DNA of 43,017 nucleotides from Chlorobiota bacterium (lineage in GTDB: Bacteria; Bacteroidota; Bacteroidia; Bacteroidales; Prolixibacteraceae): contig JAADGO010000012.1 of NCBI GenBank assembly GCA_013152355.1, positions 1 through 43,017 on the forward strand. The letters run 5' to 3'. The notes under the pieces were generated by a model. It made no database searches, was not told the DNA's origin, and saw nothing but the letters and a program-made list of their open reading frames with translations. Below, piece after piece: positions 21,601-29,472 of the stretch. Made by a program: the position numbers and the translations under genes. Each line of letters opens with the position of its first letter. The first letter of the stretch is position 1.

Positions 21601-23192
21601 CAAATGCACAGGGGAAACCGGTAAAAGGGAAATCAACTGTGCTGGATAAAAATCATATCCAGTTCATCCCTGATAGTGATGAGGCCAATGCACAGGTGAC
21701 GATTGTCGGGAAAAGAGAAAGTGCAAACACATTAAAGAAGATACTGTACCTGACTACCCGGATGCTGCTGGGAGTACAGAATATATCAATTAATTACGGG
21801 CTTAACGAAGGAACTGTTTTGCCGGGCTACCTTCCTACGCCAAGATGGTTTGGAGGGGGGAACTATACATCCGGGACAACTGTATTTGGCGATGCAATCA
21901 GTAAAAATTATGCCCCCGGGATACCATTCCTTTTGGGGTGGCAGGACTCCAACTTTGCACGGAGGGCAGCCCGGAATGGATGGATTACTACCGACTCGTT
22001 GCTCAATATGCCTTTTATATTAAATAAAAATGAAAGATTCGACCTGAGGGCAACCATTGAACTATTACCCGATTTACGGATTAGTTTGACCGCAAACAGG
22101 TCGTTTTCCCAAAATACCAGCGAATATTATAACTACAACAATTCAACAGGGGATTTTGATGCCAACAGCCGGACAATACAGGGTAACTTTACCATGTCGA
22201 CCTTTACCTGGGGGACTGCCTTTTTTGCCATAGGCAAAGGCGAGGTACAAAGATCAGAAGCTTTTGAAAGGCTTAAAGAAAACCGTTTAACCATTGCCAG
22301 AAGGCTTGCCGGACGGAGGGTCTCATCCCCGGAACAACAATACGACCCGAATGCCCCTCATACTAATTACCCTGAATACCCGTCCGGCTATGGACCCACT
22401 TCTATCGAAGTATTGGTGCCGGCTTTTTTAGCTGCATATCAAAACCAGGACCCAAATAAAGTATCGCTCAGTTTATTCCCTTCAATTAAAAGTATCAGGC
22501 CCAACTGGCGTATCTCATACGATGGTATGGTTTCGCGGATACCGGCGTTGAATAAAATAATGAAATCGCTTAATATAACACATGCCTACCGTTCAAGTTA
22601 CAGCGTAGGGTCGTTTCTTACCAATTTAAATTATTTTGCTGAAGGAGACGGACTTAGCTACATCCGGGATATCCAGAATAATTTCGTGCCGGCTTTTGAT
22701 TTTAATTCGGTAAATATCAATGAATCCTTCAGCCCTTTAATCAATGTGGATGTTATGTGGGCTAATGACCTTACCACCAGGGCAGAAATTAGAAAATCGA
22801 GGAATATGACCCTGTCATTTGCCAACAACCAGTTAACCGAAGTGATAAGTAACGAATATACTTTTGGGTTGGGCTACCGTTTTACACAAATGGACCTGAT
22901 CATTAAAACTAAAAATTCACAAAAATCTTATTCAAACGATTTAAATATTACAGCCGATGTGTCGTTGCGTAAGAACAAAACAATACTGCGGAAATTGGTT
23001 GAAGGAAACGACCAGATCACTGCCGGGCAAAGTGCTGTGACTATTAAAACTACAGCCGATTATATGTTGAGCGACCGTTTTCAGTTACGGATATTTTACG
23101 ACAGGATAGTAAATAAACCGTTTATATCAACAGCATTCCCAACATCGAATACCAGCTTTGGACTGAGCTTTAGGTTTACTTTGGCACAGTAG
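15684..23192 (+). CDS. sprA: SprA-family outer-membrane protein (type IX secretion / gliding translocon)
   Basis: About 2500-aa secreted protein after ruvA; GKLTLTTLFSQNKGETQVVETQGGAQ, FEINVADYDANRHFFLAQYF, YIDDFEATK, RKTLMGAHANYAFSDNFNLGATVLHM. ATG at 15684 preferred over TTG at 15681. Confidence 0.95.
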   Translation: MRLRRIEKKILFLNFIIIFLLAWAYPSVALDYMAEYPAPQPQDTTEIEEPGQLPFPFKDEPAFSIPREEKDSSYLFLHKPSNIKYDIEYDPVTGEYIFYQKIGKLNYRLPKTMSLQDYIDYDFNKSIQDYWRQRSNLQDMEHQGSLIPKLTVGGEAFNRIFGGNTVNINPQGYVEVIFGYQVNTTENPAIPEKLRKVPTFDFDEKIQMNVTGQIGEKMKMRVNYNTEATFDYENKMNLEYTGDEDEIIKRIEAGNVSLPLNGSLITGASNLFGIKAEMQFGKLTLTTLFSQNKGETQVVETQGGAQVSNFEINVADYDANRHFFLAQYFKNQYNKALQDLPVIRTNITINKIEVWVTNKSSNFDDARNLIAFQDLGEHNPDIYNNVSTFQENTGLPYPENVYPFNGANGLYKEMSTTYSAIREAENITSTMAVFGTQFVGGRDFEKVEQARKLSSSEYTVNKQLGYISLNSALNADEVLAVAFNYTANGVTYQVGEFSTDGVDAPQTLIMKLLKGTNLTPSLPTWGLMMKNVYSLNAYQLSKEDFVLNVLYLNDSTGTYINYIPQGRINGHILLQVMNLDNLNTQMDPYRDGLYDYIEGITVNSQNGRIIFPVLEPFGKHLADSIKDPALIEKYTFQSLYDSTKTFALQDAEHNKFRLKGSYKGASSSDISLNAINVARGSVKVSAGGIVLQENVDYTVDYALGRVRIINPGYQDAQLQISTESEDLFTMQRKTLMGAHANYAFSDNFNLGATVLHMQERPLTQKVDYGQDPISNTMLGLETRYNTQSQFLTKLIDRLPFINTKTPSSINFEAEFAQLIPGHSKIINKNGTVYIDDFEATKTAISLKTRQSWVMASTPQLQRQFKEANLNNSLEYNYNRAKLAWYFIDPLFLRGNSYTPNHIKTDVNQLSNHYVREVFEAEIYPAKETIAGQPTNIGVFDLAYYPNERGPYNFDTKPSTFSAGINPDGSLRNPESRWGGIMRKIETPDFETANIEFIEFWLLDPFIYDSLHQIGGDLYFNLGDISEDILKDSRKSFENGLPTSAVVNDVDTTIWGRVSTQQSLVNSFANDPKARVYQDVGLDGLSDNDERSFFDNYLNDLSGVVDQEAYNEALNDPSSDDYHYFRGADYDQEQLSILERYKKFNGVDGNSPESTSDIQPSYSTPDIEDINDDNTLNEYERYYQYKISIRPEDFVIGKNHITDIQRTSPIRLKNGNEESVTWYQFKIPVTNPDEAFGSISDFKSIRFMRLFLKGFKTPVILRFASLDLVRADWRKYSRPLTDEAGLSPNSTFDVSAVNIEENGNREPVNYILPPGINRVIDPANPQLRKLNEQSLMLKVNNLGQGDAKAAYKNINMDFRRYKKLQMEVHAEEIEGYPIKDGDLSLFIRLGSDFNYNYYEYEVPLTLTPYGRYNGDIESDRYIVWPEENRINIPLNLFTDAKLARNADLRKAGSGLTIQDVYEMIDKSSYTGKNLVKVKGSPNLGNVAVMMMGIRYNKKDGFDPGPKSIEVWLNELRLSDFDEEGGWAANARLSARLADLGSITVAGRKRSTGFGSIESNMNSRSLEDLTQLDVALSIDMGRFFPEKARLRIPMYYGYSRNTSTPKYNPLDPDIELKKSLSMAETAQERDSLKSLSQDLVVRKSIKFTNVKIDPNPNSTKMRIYDLSNFAATYSYNEIFRRNVNTEYNLDKTYRGMLSYNYSSRPTTITPFKKIKFLQKGPFKLIGDFNFSPLPAQISYRTDLYRHYNEVLARNITNPDLIIPRTFNKEFLWNKYFDLRYNLTRSLKFDFSSNSTSRIDEPEGRINRLDDDYGWKKDSIMSNLLDLGRPTIYNHNINISYQLPLNRIKLLNFLSASTRYRATYNWTAGPITADTINLGNFVENTRNWTMTGTVNMLTIYNKVPFFKEVNSKFKRTGRSYGRRRSPAQARAQSQSPKPQGQEKEVTYNGKNIKLFAGKPKRITHKLSTEKVKVTFTNAQGKPVKGKSTVLDKNHIQFIPDSDEANAQVTIVGKRESANTLKKILYLTTRMLLGVQNISINYGLNEGTVLPGYLPTPRWFGGGNYTSGTTVFGDAISKNYAPGIPFLLGWQDSNFARRAARNGWITTDSLLNMPFILNKNERFDLRATIELLPDLRISLTANRSFSQNTSEYYNYNNSTGDFDANSRTIQGNFTMSTFTWGTAFFAIGKGEVQRSEAFERLKENRLTIARRLAGRRVSSPEQQYDPNAPHTNYPEYPSGYGPTSIEVLVPAFLAAYQNQDPNKVSLSLFPSIKSIRPNWRISYDGMVSRIPALNKIMKSLNITHAYRSSYSVGSFLTNLNYFAEGDGLSYIRDIQNNFVPAFDFNSVNINESFSPLINVDVMWANDLTTRAEIRKSRNMTLSFANNQLTEVISNEYTFGLGYRFTQMDLIIKTKNSQKSYSNDLNITADVSLRKNKTILRKLVEGNDQITAGQSAVTIKTTADYMLSDRFQLRIFYDRIVNKPFISTAFPTSNTSFGLSFRFTLAQ

Positions 23193-23296
23193 TATCGAAA
23201 GGCATGGCGAGAGGTGAAAAAACAGGGCACTCAATATATTTAGACAACTTCAATACTCTTCATGGCAACTTTTTTCAAACTTTTATTCCTTTTCGG

Positions 23297-23327
23297 TTGT
23301 TTTTGAAAAAAAAAATTTCTTCTTTTG
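23297..23327 (+). promoter_or_regulatory. Candidate trp operon promoter
   Basis: TTG (23297-23299), 20-nt spacer, TTCTTTTG (23320-23327), 7/8 to TAnnTTTG; 17 bp upstream of the first leader ATG. Confidence 0.4.
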
Positions 23328-23344
23328 GGAAGATTTTTAAGATA

Positions 23345-23398
23345 ATGGTGAAACAAAAAAATACAATATGGCTTCCGTGGTGGGGTCTTCTGACTTAA
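23345..23398 (+). CDS. Trp leader peptide 1, MVKQKNTIWLPWWGLLT
   Basis: 17-codon ORF with three TGG codons (W9, W12, W13), followed by alternative RNA structures and a terminator upstream of trpE. Confidence 0.8.
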   Translation: MVKQKNTIWLPWWGLLT

Positions 23399-23475
23399 AA
23401 CAGTGAGAAGTAACAGCCATATTGTGATTTTTTAAAGATAACATAGGCCTGCTTCTCATAAAAGCAGGTTTTTTT
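23363..23475 (+). promoter_or_regulatory. Attenuator 1: alternative hairpins and intrinsic terminator
   Basis: 1:2 ACAATATGGCT (23363-23373) with AGCCATATTGT (23415-23425). Antiterminator TGAGAAG (23404-23410) with CTTCTCA (23452-23458), extendable with G-U pairs. Terminator CCTGCTT (23448-23454) with AAGCAGG (23462-23468) plus T7. Confidence 0.8.
23448..23475 (+). terminator. Intrinsic terminator of attenuator 1
   Basis: CCTGCTT-ctcataa-AAGCAGG-TTTTTTT. Confidence 0.85.
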
Positions 23476-23489
23476 ATTTTTTAATAAGT

Positions 23490-23549
23490 ATGAAACGATT
23501 TGAATTAAATAATTGGTGGTGGCGCATAATCTTCTCACAAAAACCGTGA
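23490..23549 (+). CDS. Trp leader peptide 2, MKRFELNNWWWRIIFSQKP
   Basis: 19-codon ORF with three consecutive TGG codons (23514-23522), followed by a strong terminator upstream of trpE. Confidence 0.82.
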   Translation: MKRFELNNWWWRIIFSQKP

Positions 23550-23576
23550 AGAGGCACTACGTTATATATTTATAAC

Positions 23577-23613
23577 AAAAAAAGGCTTATCGTAACACGG
23601 TAAGCCTTTTTTT
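23577..23613 (+). terminator. Intrinsic terminator of attenuator 2
   Basis: AAAAAAAGGCTTATCG-TAACA-CGGTAAGCCTTTTTTT, 16-bp stem with one G-U pair and a T-tract. Confidence 0.88.
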
Positions 23614-23668
23614 ATAAGGATAAACTCAGAGACTGTTTAAAGGATTAAAAACATAATACAATCACAAT

Positions 23669-25078
23669 ATGGAAATTTTACATTTCAAACCGGTAGTCAG
23701 GAAGATATTAGCAGATACGGTTACACCTGTAAGTATCTACTTAAGGCTACGCAACCTCTACCCAAAATCCCTTTTATTGGAGAGCTCAGATTACCACGGG
23801 CAAGAGAATGCCTATTCATTCATTTGTTTTAACCCGATTGCCTGTTTTACGGCAAATGAAGGGAAGGTTGTTTACGAACTGCCTGGTAATCAGCCCCAGA
23901 AAGTGGCAATCACCAAAGAGAGGCCTTTACATTCGGAACTCGACCGGTTTTTCAAGATATTCGATGTGGATGATTCGGAGATCGAATTGCCTGCAAACGG
24001 TTTATTTGGTTACATCAACTACGATGCAATCCAATACTTTGAGAAGATAAGCCTTGGGGCAACCAAGAAAGAAGGCTACCAGATCCCCGATGTAAAATAT
24101 TGCTTTTATAAGTACATAGTCGCCATCGACCACCATAAAAACATTATCCATATAATCGAGAACCTGCTGGACGATGAAAAGTCTCAGATCGACTATATCC
24201 ACCACCTGTTGGTCAACCTGAATTTTTCAACATCGGGCTTTGCCACAAAAGGAGACGAGATTTCGAATATTACCGATGACGATTACAAATACATGGTAGC
24301 CAAAGGCAAAGAGCATTGCTTCAGGGGCGATGTTTTCCAGGTAGTCCTTTCCCGCCAGTATTCACATGAGTTTGAAGGCGATGATTTTAATGTTTACCGT
24401 GCGCTCAGGTCGATAAATCCTTCGCCTTACCTTTTTTATTTCGATTATGGCGATTACCGTATCTTCGGTTCCAGCCCCGAGGCCCAGATCAGGATTAAAG
24501 GGGGCAAAGCATACATACATCCGATTGCCGGCACATTTAAACGCACAGGCAACGATGAACAAGACAAAGAACTGGCAAAGCAATTGAGCAAAGACCCGAA
24601 AGAAAATGCAGAGCATGTAATGCTGGTCGACCTTGCCCGGAACGACCTCAGCCGTAATGCCAGCCATGTAACTGTTGAAACCTACCGTGAGGTGCAATTC
24701 TTTTCACATGTTATCCATTTGGTATCGCAGGTTTCCGGGCAGTTGCCCGAAGATGCCAACCTTGTAAAAGTGCTGGGAGAGTCTTTCCCGGCAGGGACAC
24801 TCTCCGGTGCGCCAAAACACAGGGCAATGCAGCTGATCGATACCTACGAAAACCAAAACCGTGGATATTATGGCGGCTGTATTGGTTACATGGGGTTCAA
24901 CCGTACGCTAAACCATGCCATTATGATCCGTTCATTCTTAAGTAAAAACAACAAGTTGTTTTACCAGGCAGGAGCCGGTATTGTTGCTGAATCAAAAGAA
25001 GAAAACGAATTACAGGAGGTAAATAATAAACTGGCAGCACTGAAAAAAGCCATTGAAATGGCAAAAGAGATTAAATAG
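23669..25078 (+). CDS. trpE: Anthranilate synthase component I
   Basis: LLESSDYHGQENAYSFI, FQVVLSRQYSHEF, SPYLFYFDYGDYRIFGSSPEAQIRI, PIAGTFKRTGNDEQD, FPAGTLSGAPKHRAMQLI. Confidence 0.96.
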   Translation: MEILHFKPVVRKILADTVTPVSIYLRLRNLYPKSLLLESSDYHGQENAYSFICFNPIACFTANEGKVVYELPGNQPQKVAITKERPLHSELDRFFKIFDVDDSEIELPANGLFGYINYDAIQYFEKISLGATKKEGYQIPDVKYCFYKYIVAIDHHKNIIHIIENLLDDEKSQIDYIHHLLVNLNFSTSGFATKGDEISNITDDDYKYMVAKGKEHCFRGDVFQVVLSRQYSHEFEGDDFNVYRALRSINPSPYLFYFDYGDYRIFGSSPEAQIRIKGGKAYIHPIAGTFKRTGNDEQDKELAKQLSKDPKENAEHVMLVDLARNDLSRNASHVTVETYREVQFFSHVIHLVSQVSGQLPEDANLVKVLGESFPAGTLSGAPKHRAMQLIDTYENQNRGYYGGCIGYMGFNRTLNHAIMIRSFLSKNNKLFYQAGAGIVAESKEENELQEVNNKLAALKKAIEMAKEIK

Positions 25079-25114
25079 TAGTGAATTTTTAGTAATGAGT
25101 AAGAAAATATTGCG

Positions 25115-25684
25115 ATGAAAATAATAGTTATAGATAATTATGATTCATTTACCTACAACCTGGTTCATGCCATTAAAAAAATTGCAAAATTGCCGGTAGT
25201 AGTTTCCAGGAATGATGAAATTAAAATGGAGGAGCTGGAAAGTTTTGACAAGATTGTCCTTTCTCCGGGGCCTGGCATTCCGTCCGAAGCCGGCCTTCTG
25301 ATGGACATCATCAAAGAGTTTGCCCCTAAAAAAAGTATTCTCGGAGTATGCCTGGGGCATCAGGCTATCGGCGAAGTGTTTGGCGGGCAGATTCTGAACA
25401 TGAATAAAGTACTGCATGGTATTGCCACCCCCGTAACCGTAACCAGCAGGAATACTTGCTTATTTAACAAAATTCCTGATACTTTTGACGCCGGGAGGTA
25501 CCATTCGTGGATTGTTGAAAGAAAAGGGCTGCCGGATTGCTTCGAAATCACCAGCCTCGACAATGTAGGAGAGATTATGTCGATTATGCACAAAGAGTTC
25601 GATGTACAGGGAGTACAATTCCACCCCGAATCGGTATTGACCCCTTACGGAGAACAGATGATAAAAAACTGGCTAAATAATTAA
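25115..25684 (+). CDS. trpG: Anthranilate synthase component II (glutamine amidotransferase)
   Basis: VIDNYDSFTYNLVH, LSPGPGIP, ILGVCLGHQAIGEVFGG, GVQFHPESVLT. Confidence 0.96.
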   Translation: MKIIVIDNYDSFTYNLVHAIKKIAKLPVVVSRNDEIKMEELESFDKIVLSPGPGIPSEAGLLMDIIKEFAPKKSILGVCLGHQAIGEVFGGQILNMNKVLHGIATPVTVTSRNTCLFNKIPDTFDAGRYHSWIVERKGLPDCFEITSLDNVGEIMSIMHKEFDVQGVQFHPESVLTPYGEQMIKNWLNN

Positions 25685-25694
25685 AGAAAAAGAG

Positions 25695-26681
25695 ATGAAA
25701 GAAGTTCTTACATATTTATTTTCAGGCAATAAGCTAAGCCGCGAAAAAGCAAAAGAAGTATTGTTTGAGGTGGGGCAGGGACGTCACTCCGAGGCAGAGT
25801 TTGCTTCGTTGCTAACCGTTTATTTAATGCGCCCGGTCACGTCTGACGAGTTGGCGGGTTTCCGTGATGCCATGCTCGATTTATGCCTTTTCACCGACCT
25901 GTCGGGATACAATGCCATTGACGTAGTAGGTACGGGCGGCGATGGGAAAAATACATTTAATATTTCTACACTTGCTGCATTTGTTATTGCCGGAGCAGGG
26001 TTTAAGGTGGCAAAACACGGTAATTATGCCATCTCTTCCAATTGCGGTTCTTCCAATGTTTTGGAACACCTGGGTTACCAATTCAGCAACGACACAGTGA
26101 AATTGAAAAGCGAACTGGATTCTGCCGGGATTTGTTTCCTACACGCCCCGCTTTTCCATCCGGCGATGAAACATATTGCCCCTGTGAGGCGGGCGTTGAA
26201 GGTAAAGACATTCTTCAATATCCTGGGGCCGATGGTAAACCCGTCCTTCCCAAAATATCAGCTTTTGGGGGTTTATAACCTTGATGTATTTGATCTTTAC
26301 AAAGAAGTATATAAATCATCCGACATAAGTTATTACATCATCAACAGCCTGGATGGGTACGATGAAGTCTCACTCACCAACGGGATACGATATGTTTCAA
26401 ACAATTCGGAAGGAGTTCTTCACCCATCCGATTTTGGTTTTGACAGGGTAAAACCTGAAGAACTGTTTGGCGGAGATAATGTTGAAGAAGCAGCCAAAGT
26501 GTTTACAGGTATTTTAAAAAGGGAAGGAACAACTCCTCAGAACAATGTTGTAATTGCTAACGCAGCCCTCGGGCTAAAGTCTATCCTGCCTGAAAAAGGG
26601 TTGTTGGAGTGCGTTGAGATTGCAAATGATTCATTAAAGAGTGGCAAAGCATTTCAGGCATTTCAAAAGTTAATCGCTTAA
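25695..26681 (+). CDS. trpD: Anthranilate phosphoribosyltransferase
   Basis: DVVGTGGDGKNTFNISTLAAFV, KHGNYAISSNCGSSNVLEHLG, FHPAMKHIAPVRRALKVKTFFNILGPMVNP. Confidence 0.96.
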   Translation: MKEVLTYLFSGNKLSREKAKEVLFEVGQGRHSEAEFASLLTVYLMRPVTSDELAGFRDAMLDLCLFTDLSGYNAIDVVGTGGDGKNTFNISTLAAFVIAGAGFKVAKHGNYAISSNCGSSNVLEHLGYQFSNDTVKLKSELDSAGICFLHAPLFHPAMKHIAPVRRALKVKTFFNILGPMVNPSFPKYQLLGVYNLDVFDLYKEVYKSSDISYYIINSLDGYDEVSLTNGIRYVSNNSEGVLHPSDFGFDRVKPEELFGGDNVEEAAKVFTGILKREGTTPQNNVVIANAALGLKSILPEKGLLECVEIANDSLKSGKAFQAFQKLIA

Positions 26682-26683
26682 TT

Positions 26684-27478
26684 ATGGCAATACTTGATAA
26701 AATAATAGAGACAAAAAGAGTCGAGGTCAAAAACCTGAAAAAAATAACATCAATCCGGGAACTGTGCCAGATACCTATGTATAGCCGAAGGTGCAACTCG
26801 CTGGTTAAAAGCCTGTTGTCTTCAAATGCTTCCGGGATTATTGCCGAGTTCAAACAAAAATCACCATCAAAAGGAGTAATTAATGAATCTGGCTTTGTGG
26901 AAGAGGTTACCAAAGGCTATGTTGCTGCCGGAGCTTCGGGGTTGTCAGTATTAACCGATTTTGAATATTTTGGAGGTAACATGGTTAACCTGGTGAAAGC
27001 CCGTGAGGCTAATCCCGGCACTCCCCTGCTCAGGAAAGATTTTATGGTCGACCCAATACAAATTTATGAAGCGAAAGCCTATGGTGCAGATGTGATTTTG
27101 CTCATTGCCGCCTGCCTCGAAAGTAACCAGTTGAAGGAGTTGGCTCAAACCGCCAAAGAAATTGGGCTGGAAGTATTGGTTGAGGTACATAATGAACAAG
27201 AGCTGGGAAAAATTGAAGGCAAAGTTGACCTGATAGGTGTTAACAACCGTAACCTGAAAACATTTGAGGTGGATATTGAAACGTCTATCAGATTAAGTAC
27301 CCTGATTCCTGAAAGTGTCGTGAAAATCTCGGAAAGTGGATTATCCGAAGCAAAAAGCATAGTACACCTTCGGGAGAATGGCTTTGATGGGTTTTTAATT
27401 GGCGAAACCTTTATGAAAACAAGCAACCCGGCAAAAGCCTGTAATGAGTTTATTTCAGAGGTAAAAAAAATATATTAA
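26684..27478 (+). CDS. trpC: Indole-3-glycerol phosphate synthase
   Basis: IIAEFKQKSPSKGVI, LSVLTDFEYFGG, LLRKDFMVDPIQIYEAKAYGADVILLIAA, IGVNNRNLKTFEVD, ISESGL. Confidence 0.96.
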   Translation: MAILDKIIETKRVEVKNLKKITSIRELCQIPMYSRRCNSLVKSLLSSNASGIIAEFKQKSPSKGVINESGFVEEVTKGYVAAGASGLSVLTDFEYFGGNMVNLVKAREANPGTPLLRKDFMVDPIQIYEAKAYGADVILLIAACLESNQLKELAQTAKEIGLEVLVEVHNEQELGKIEGKVDLIGVNNRNLKTFEVDIETSIRLSTLIPESVVKISESGLSEAKSIVHLRENGFDGFLIGETFMKTSNPAKACNEFISEVKKIY

Positions 27479-27547
27479 TAATATGTGCATGATTAGCGAA
27501 GTCCTTACCAGGAGTAAAAGCCTTAATAAGTAAGTTCAGTAAAAAAC

Positions 27548-28183
27548 ATGAAAAAAGAACTTAAAATAAAAGTATGCGGGATGAAGTTCCCCGATAATAT
27601 GGCAGCTGTTTCAACACTGCCTGTCGATATGCTGGGATTCATCTTTTACCCTCCATCAAAAAGGTATATTGGGAATATATTGCCCAAAGAAGGAGTCCGG
27701 CTGTTCAATACATCAAAAGAAAAGGTTGGGGTATTTGTAAATGAAAAGAGTGAGGTTATAATATCTTTTATTAAAAAGTTCAGGCTTAATTCCATTCAGT
27801 TGCATGGTGATGAAAGCCCTGAGTATTGCAGGCAATTAAAATCAACAGGAATAAAGGCTGTCAAAGCTTTCCGGGTAAACGAAACATTCGACTTCGAAAC
27901 AACATCGGCATACCTCAATACCGTTGACCTGTTTTTATTTGACACAAAAGCTGAACAACCGGGAGGTACCGGGGAAAAATTTGATTGGCAGGTACTGGAA
28001 AATTATCATTATTCCACCCCCTTTTTGCTCAGCGGGGGGATACAACCCGAAGATACCGGTGAAATAAAACAGATTAGCCACCCAATGCTATACGGTGTTG
28101 ACCTGAACAGTGGCTTTGAAGATGAGCCGGGTTTGAAGAATATAGGGAAATTAGAAGCATTTATAAAAATATTAAAACAATAA
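27548..28183 (+). CDS. trpF: Phosphoribosylanthranilate isomerase
   Basis: [68 protein letters not shown]. Confidence 0.94.
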   Translation: MKKELKIKVCGMKFPDNMAAVSTLPVDMLGFIFYPPSKRYIGNILPKEGVRLFNTSKEKVGVFVNEKSEVIISFIKKFRLNSIQLHGDESPEYCRQLKSTGIKAVKAFRVNETFDFETTSAYLNTVDLFLFDTKAEQPGGTGEKFDWQVLENYHYSTPFLLSGGIQPEDTGEIKQISHPMLYGVDLNSGFEDEPGLKNIGKLEAFIKILKQ

Positions 28184-28187
28184 AAAC

Positions 28188-29369
28188 GTGGACTACCAGG
28201 TAGATGAGAAAGGATATTACGGAGAATTCGGAGGGGCATGGATTCCTGAGATGATGTATTCGAATATCGAAGAATTACGTAAACGATACCTTGAGATCAT
28301 TTATTCTTCGAAATTCCAGGAGGAATTCACCAGCCTCCTGAAGAATTATGTCGGCAGGCCCTCTCCACTTTATTTTGCGAAGCGTTTGTCAGCGCATTAT
28401 GGCACAGATATATACCTGAAACGTGAAGACCTTAACCACACAGGGTCGCATAAACTGAACAACACCATCGGGCAGATTTTATTGGCCGAGAAGCTGGGTA
28501 AAACCCGTATTATTGCTGAAACCGGGGCCGGGCAGCATGGAGTAGCCACTGCAACCGTATGTGCCCTGAAAGGAATAAAATGCGTGGTTTACATGGGGGC
28601 TCTTGATGTGGGGCGGCAGGCTCCGAATGTAAAAAAAATGAAGATGCTGGGGGCTGAGGTTGTCCCTGTTTACAGTGGGAATAAAACACTGAAAGATGCC
28701 ACCAACGAAGCTATGCGCGACTGGATCAACAACCCGGTTGATACGCATTATATTATTGGCTCGGTGGTAGGGCCGCATCCATACCCTGACATGGTTGCGC
28801 GTTTCCAGGCAATTATCAGCGAAGAGATAAAATGGCAATTGGATGAACAAACGGGCAATGAACTGCCAACCCGGATTTTGGCCTGTGTAGGTGGGGGAAG
28901 CAATGCAGCAGGTGCATTTTATCATTTCCTGGAAGACCGGGAAGTGGAACTGATCGGTGTGGAAGCTGCCGGGAAAGGAATCGACACCAATGAAACTGCT
29001 GCTACGTTAACAGTTGGTTCGCCGGGAGTGCTGCATGCCAGCAAAACCATGTTGATGCAAAATGCCGATGGGCAAATTACCGAACCATATTCTATTTCGG
29101 CAGGGCTCGATTACCCGGGGATAGGGCCAATGCATGCCCACCTGTTTAAAACGGGCAGGGCAAAATACCTTTATGCTACCGACAAGGAGGTTTTAACAGC
29201 AGCCCTTCTTATTACGCAAAAAGAGGGGATTATCCCGGCCCTGGAATCGGCACATGCTCTGGCAGCACTGGAAAAGGCCGAATTTGCAAAAGATGATGTA
29301 ACAGTCGTCAACCTGTCGGGCAGGGGAGATAAGGACATGGAGACGTATTTAAATTATTTTGGGTACTGA
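28188..29369 (+). CDS. trpB: Tryptophan synthase beta chain (GTG start)
   Basis: [66 protein letters not shown]. Confidence 0.97.
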   Translation: MDYQVDEKGYYGEFGGAWIPEMMYSNIEELRKRYLEIIYSSKFQEEFTSLLKNYVGRPSPLYFAKRLSAHYGTDIYLKREDLNHTGSHKLNNTIGQILLAEKLGKTRIIAETGAGQHGVATATVCALKGIKCVVYMGALDVGRQAPNVKKMKMLGAEVVPVYSGNKTLKDATNEAMRDWINNPVDTHYIIGSVVGPHPYPDMVARFQAIISEEIKWQLDEQTGNELPTRILACVGGGSNAAGAFYHFLEDREVELIGVEAAGKGIDTNETAATLTVGSPGVLHASKTMLMQNADGQITEPYSISAGLDYPGIGPMHAHLFKTGRAKYLYATDKEVLTAALLITQKEGIIPALESAHALAALEKAEFAKDDVTVVNLSGRGDKDMETYLNYFGY

Positions 29370-29472
29370 TGTGTGGGAAGATTGCTCCTCCACCAGGTTG
29401 CCAAAACGGATGCCACCATGCCATACCAAAAGAATTATGGCTGAGGTATCTTCAATTTTAAAGAAAAACACT

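Noticed and set aside
23204-23344. 64-aa ORF 23204-23398 read as a normal protein
   Set aside because: Only the 3' portion from ATG 23345 looks meaningful (Trp leader); the upstream part is AT-rich intergenic sequence and likely contains the promoter.
29370-29472. Unusually long trpB-trpA spacer as a hidden gene
   Set aside because: The in-frame extension [25 protein letters not shown] shows no family features; trpA starts well at 29473.
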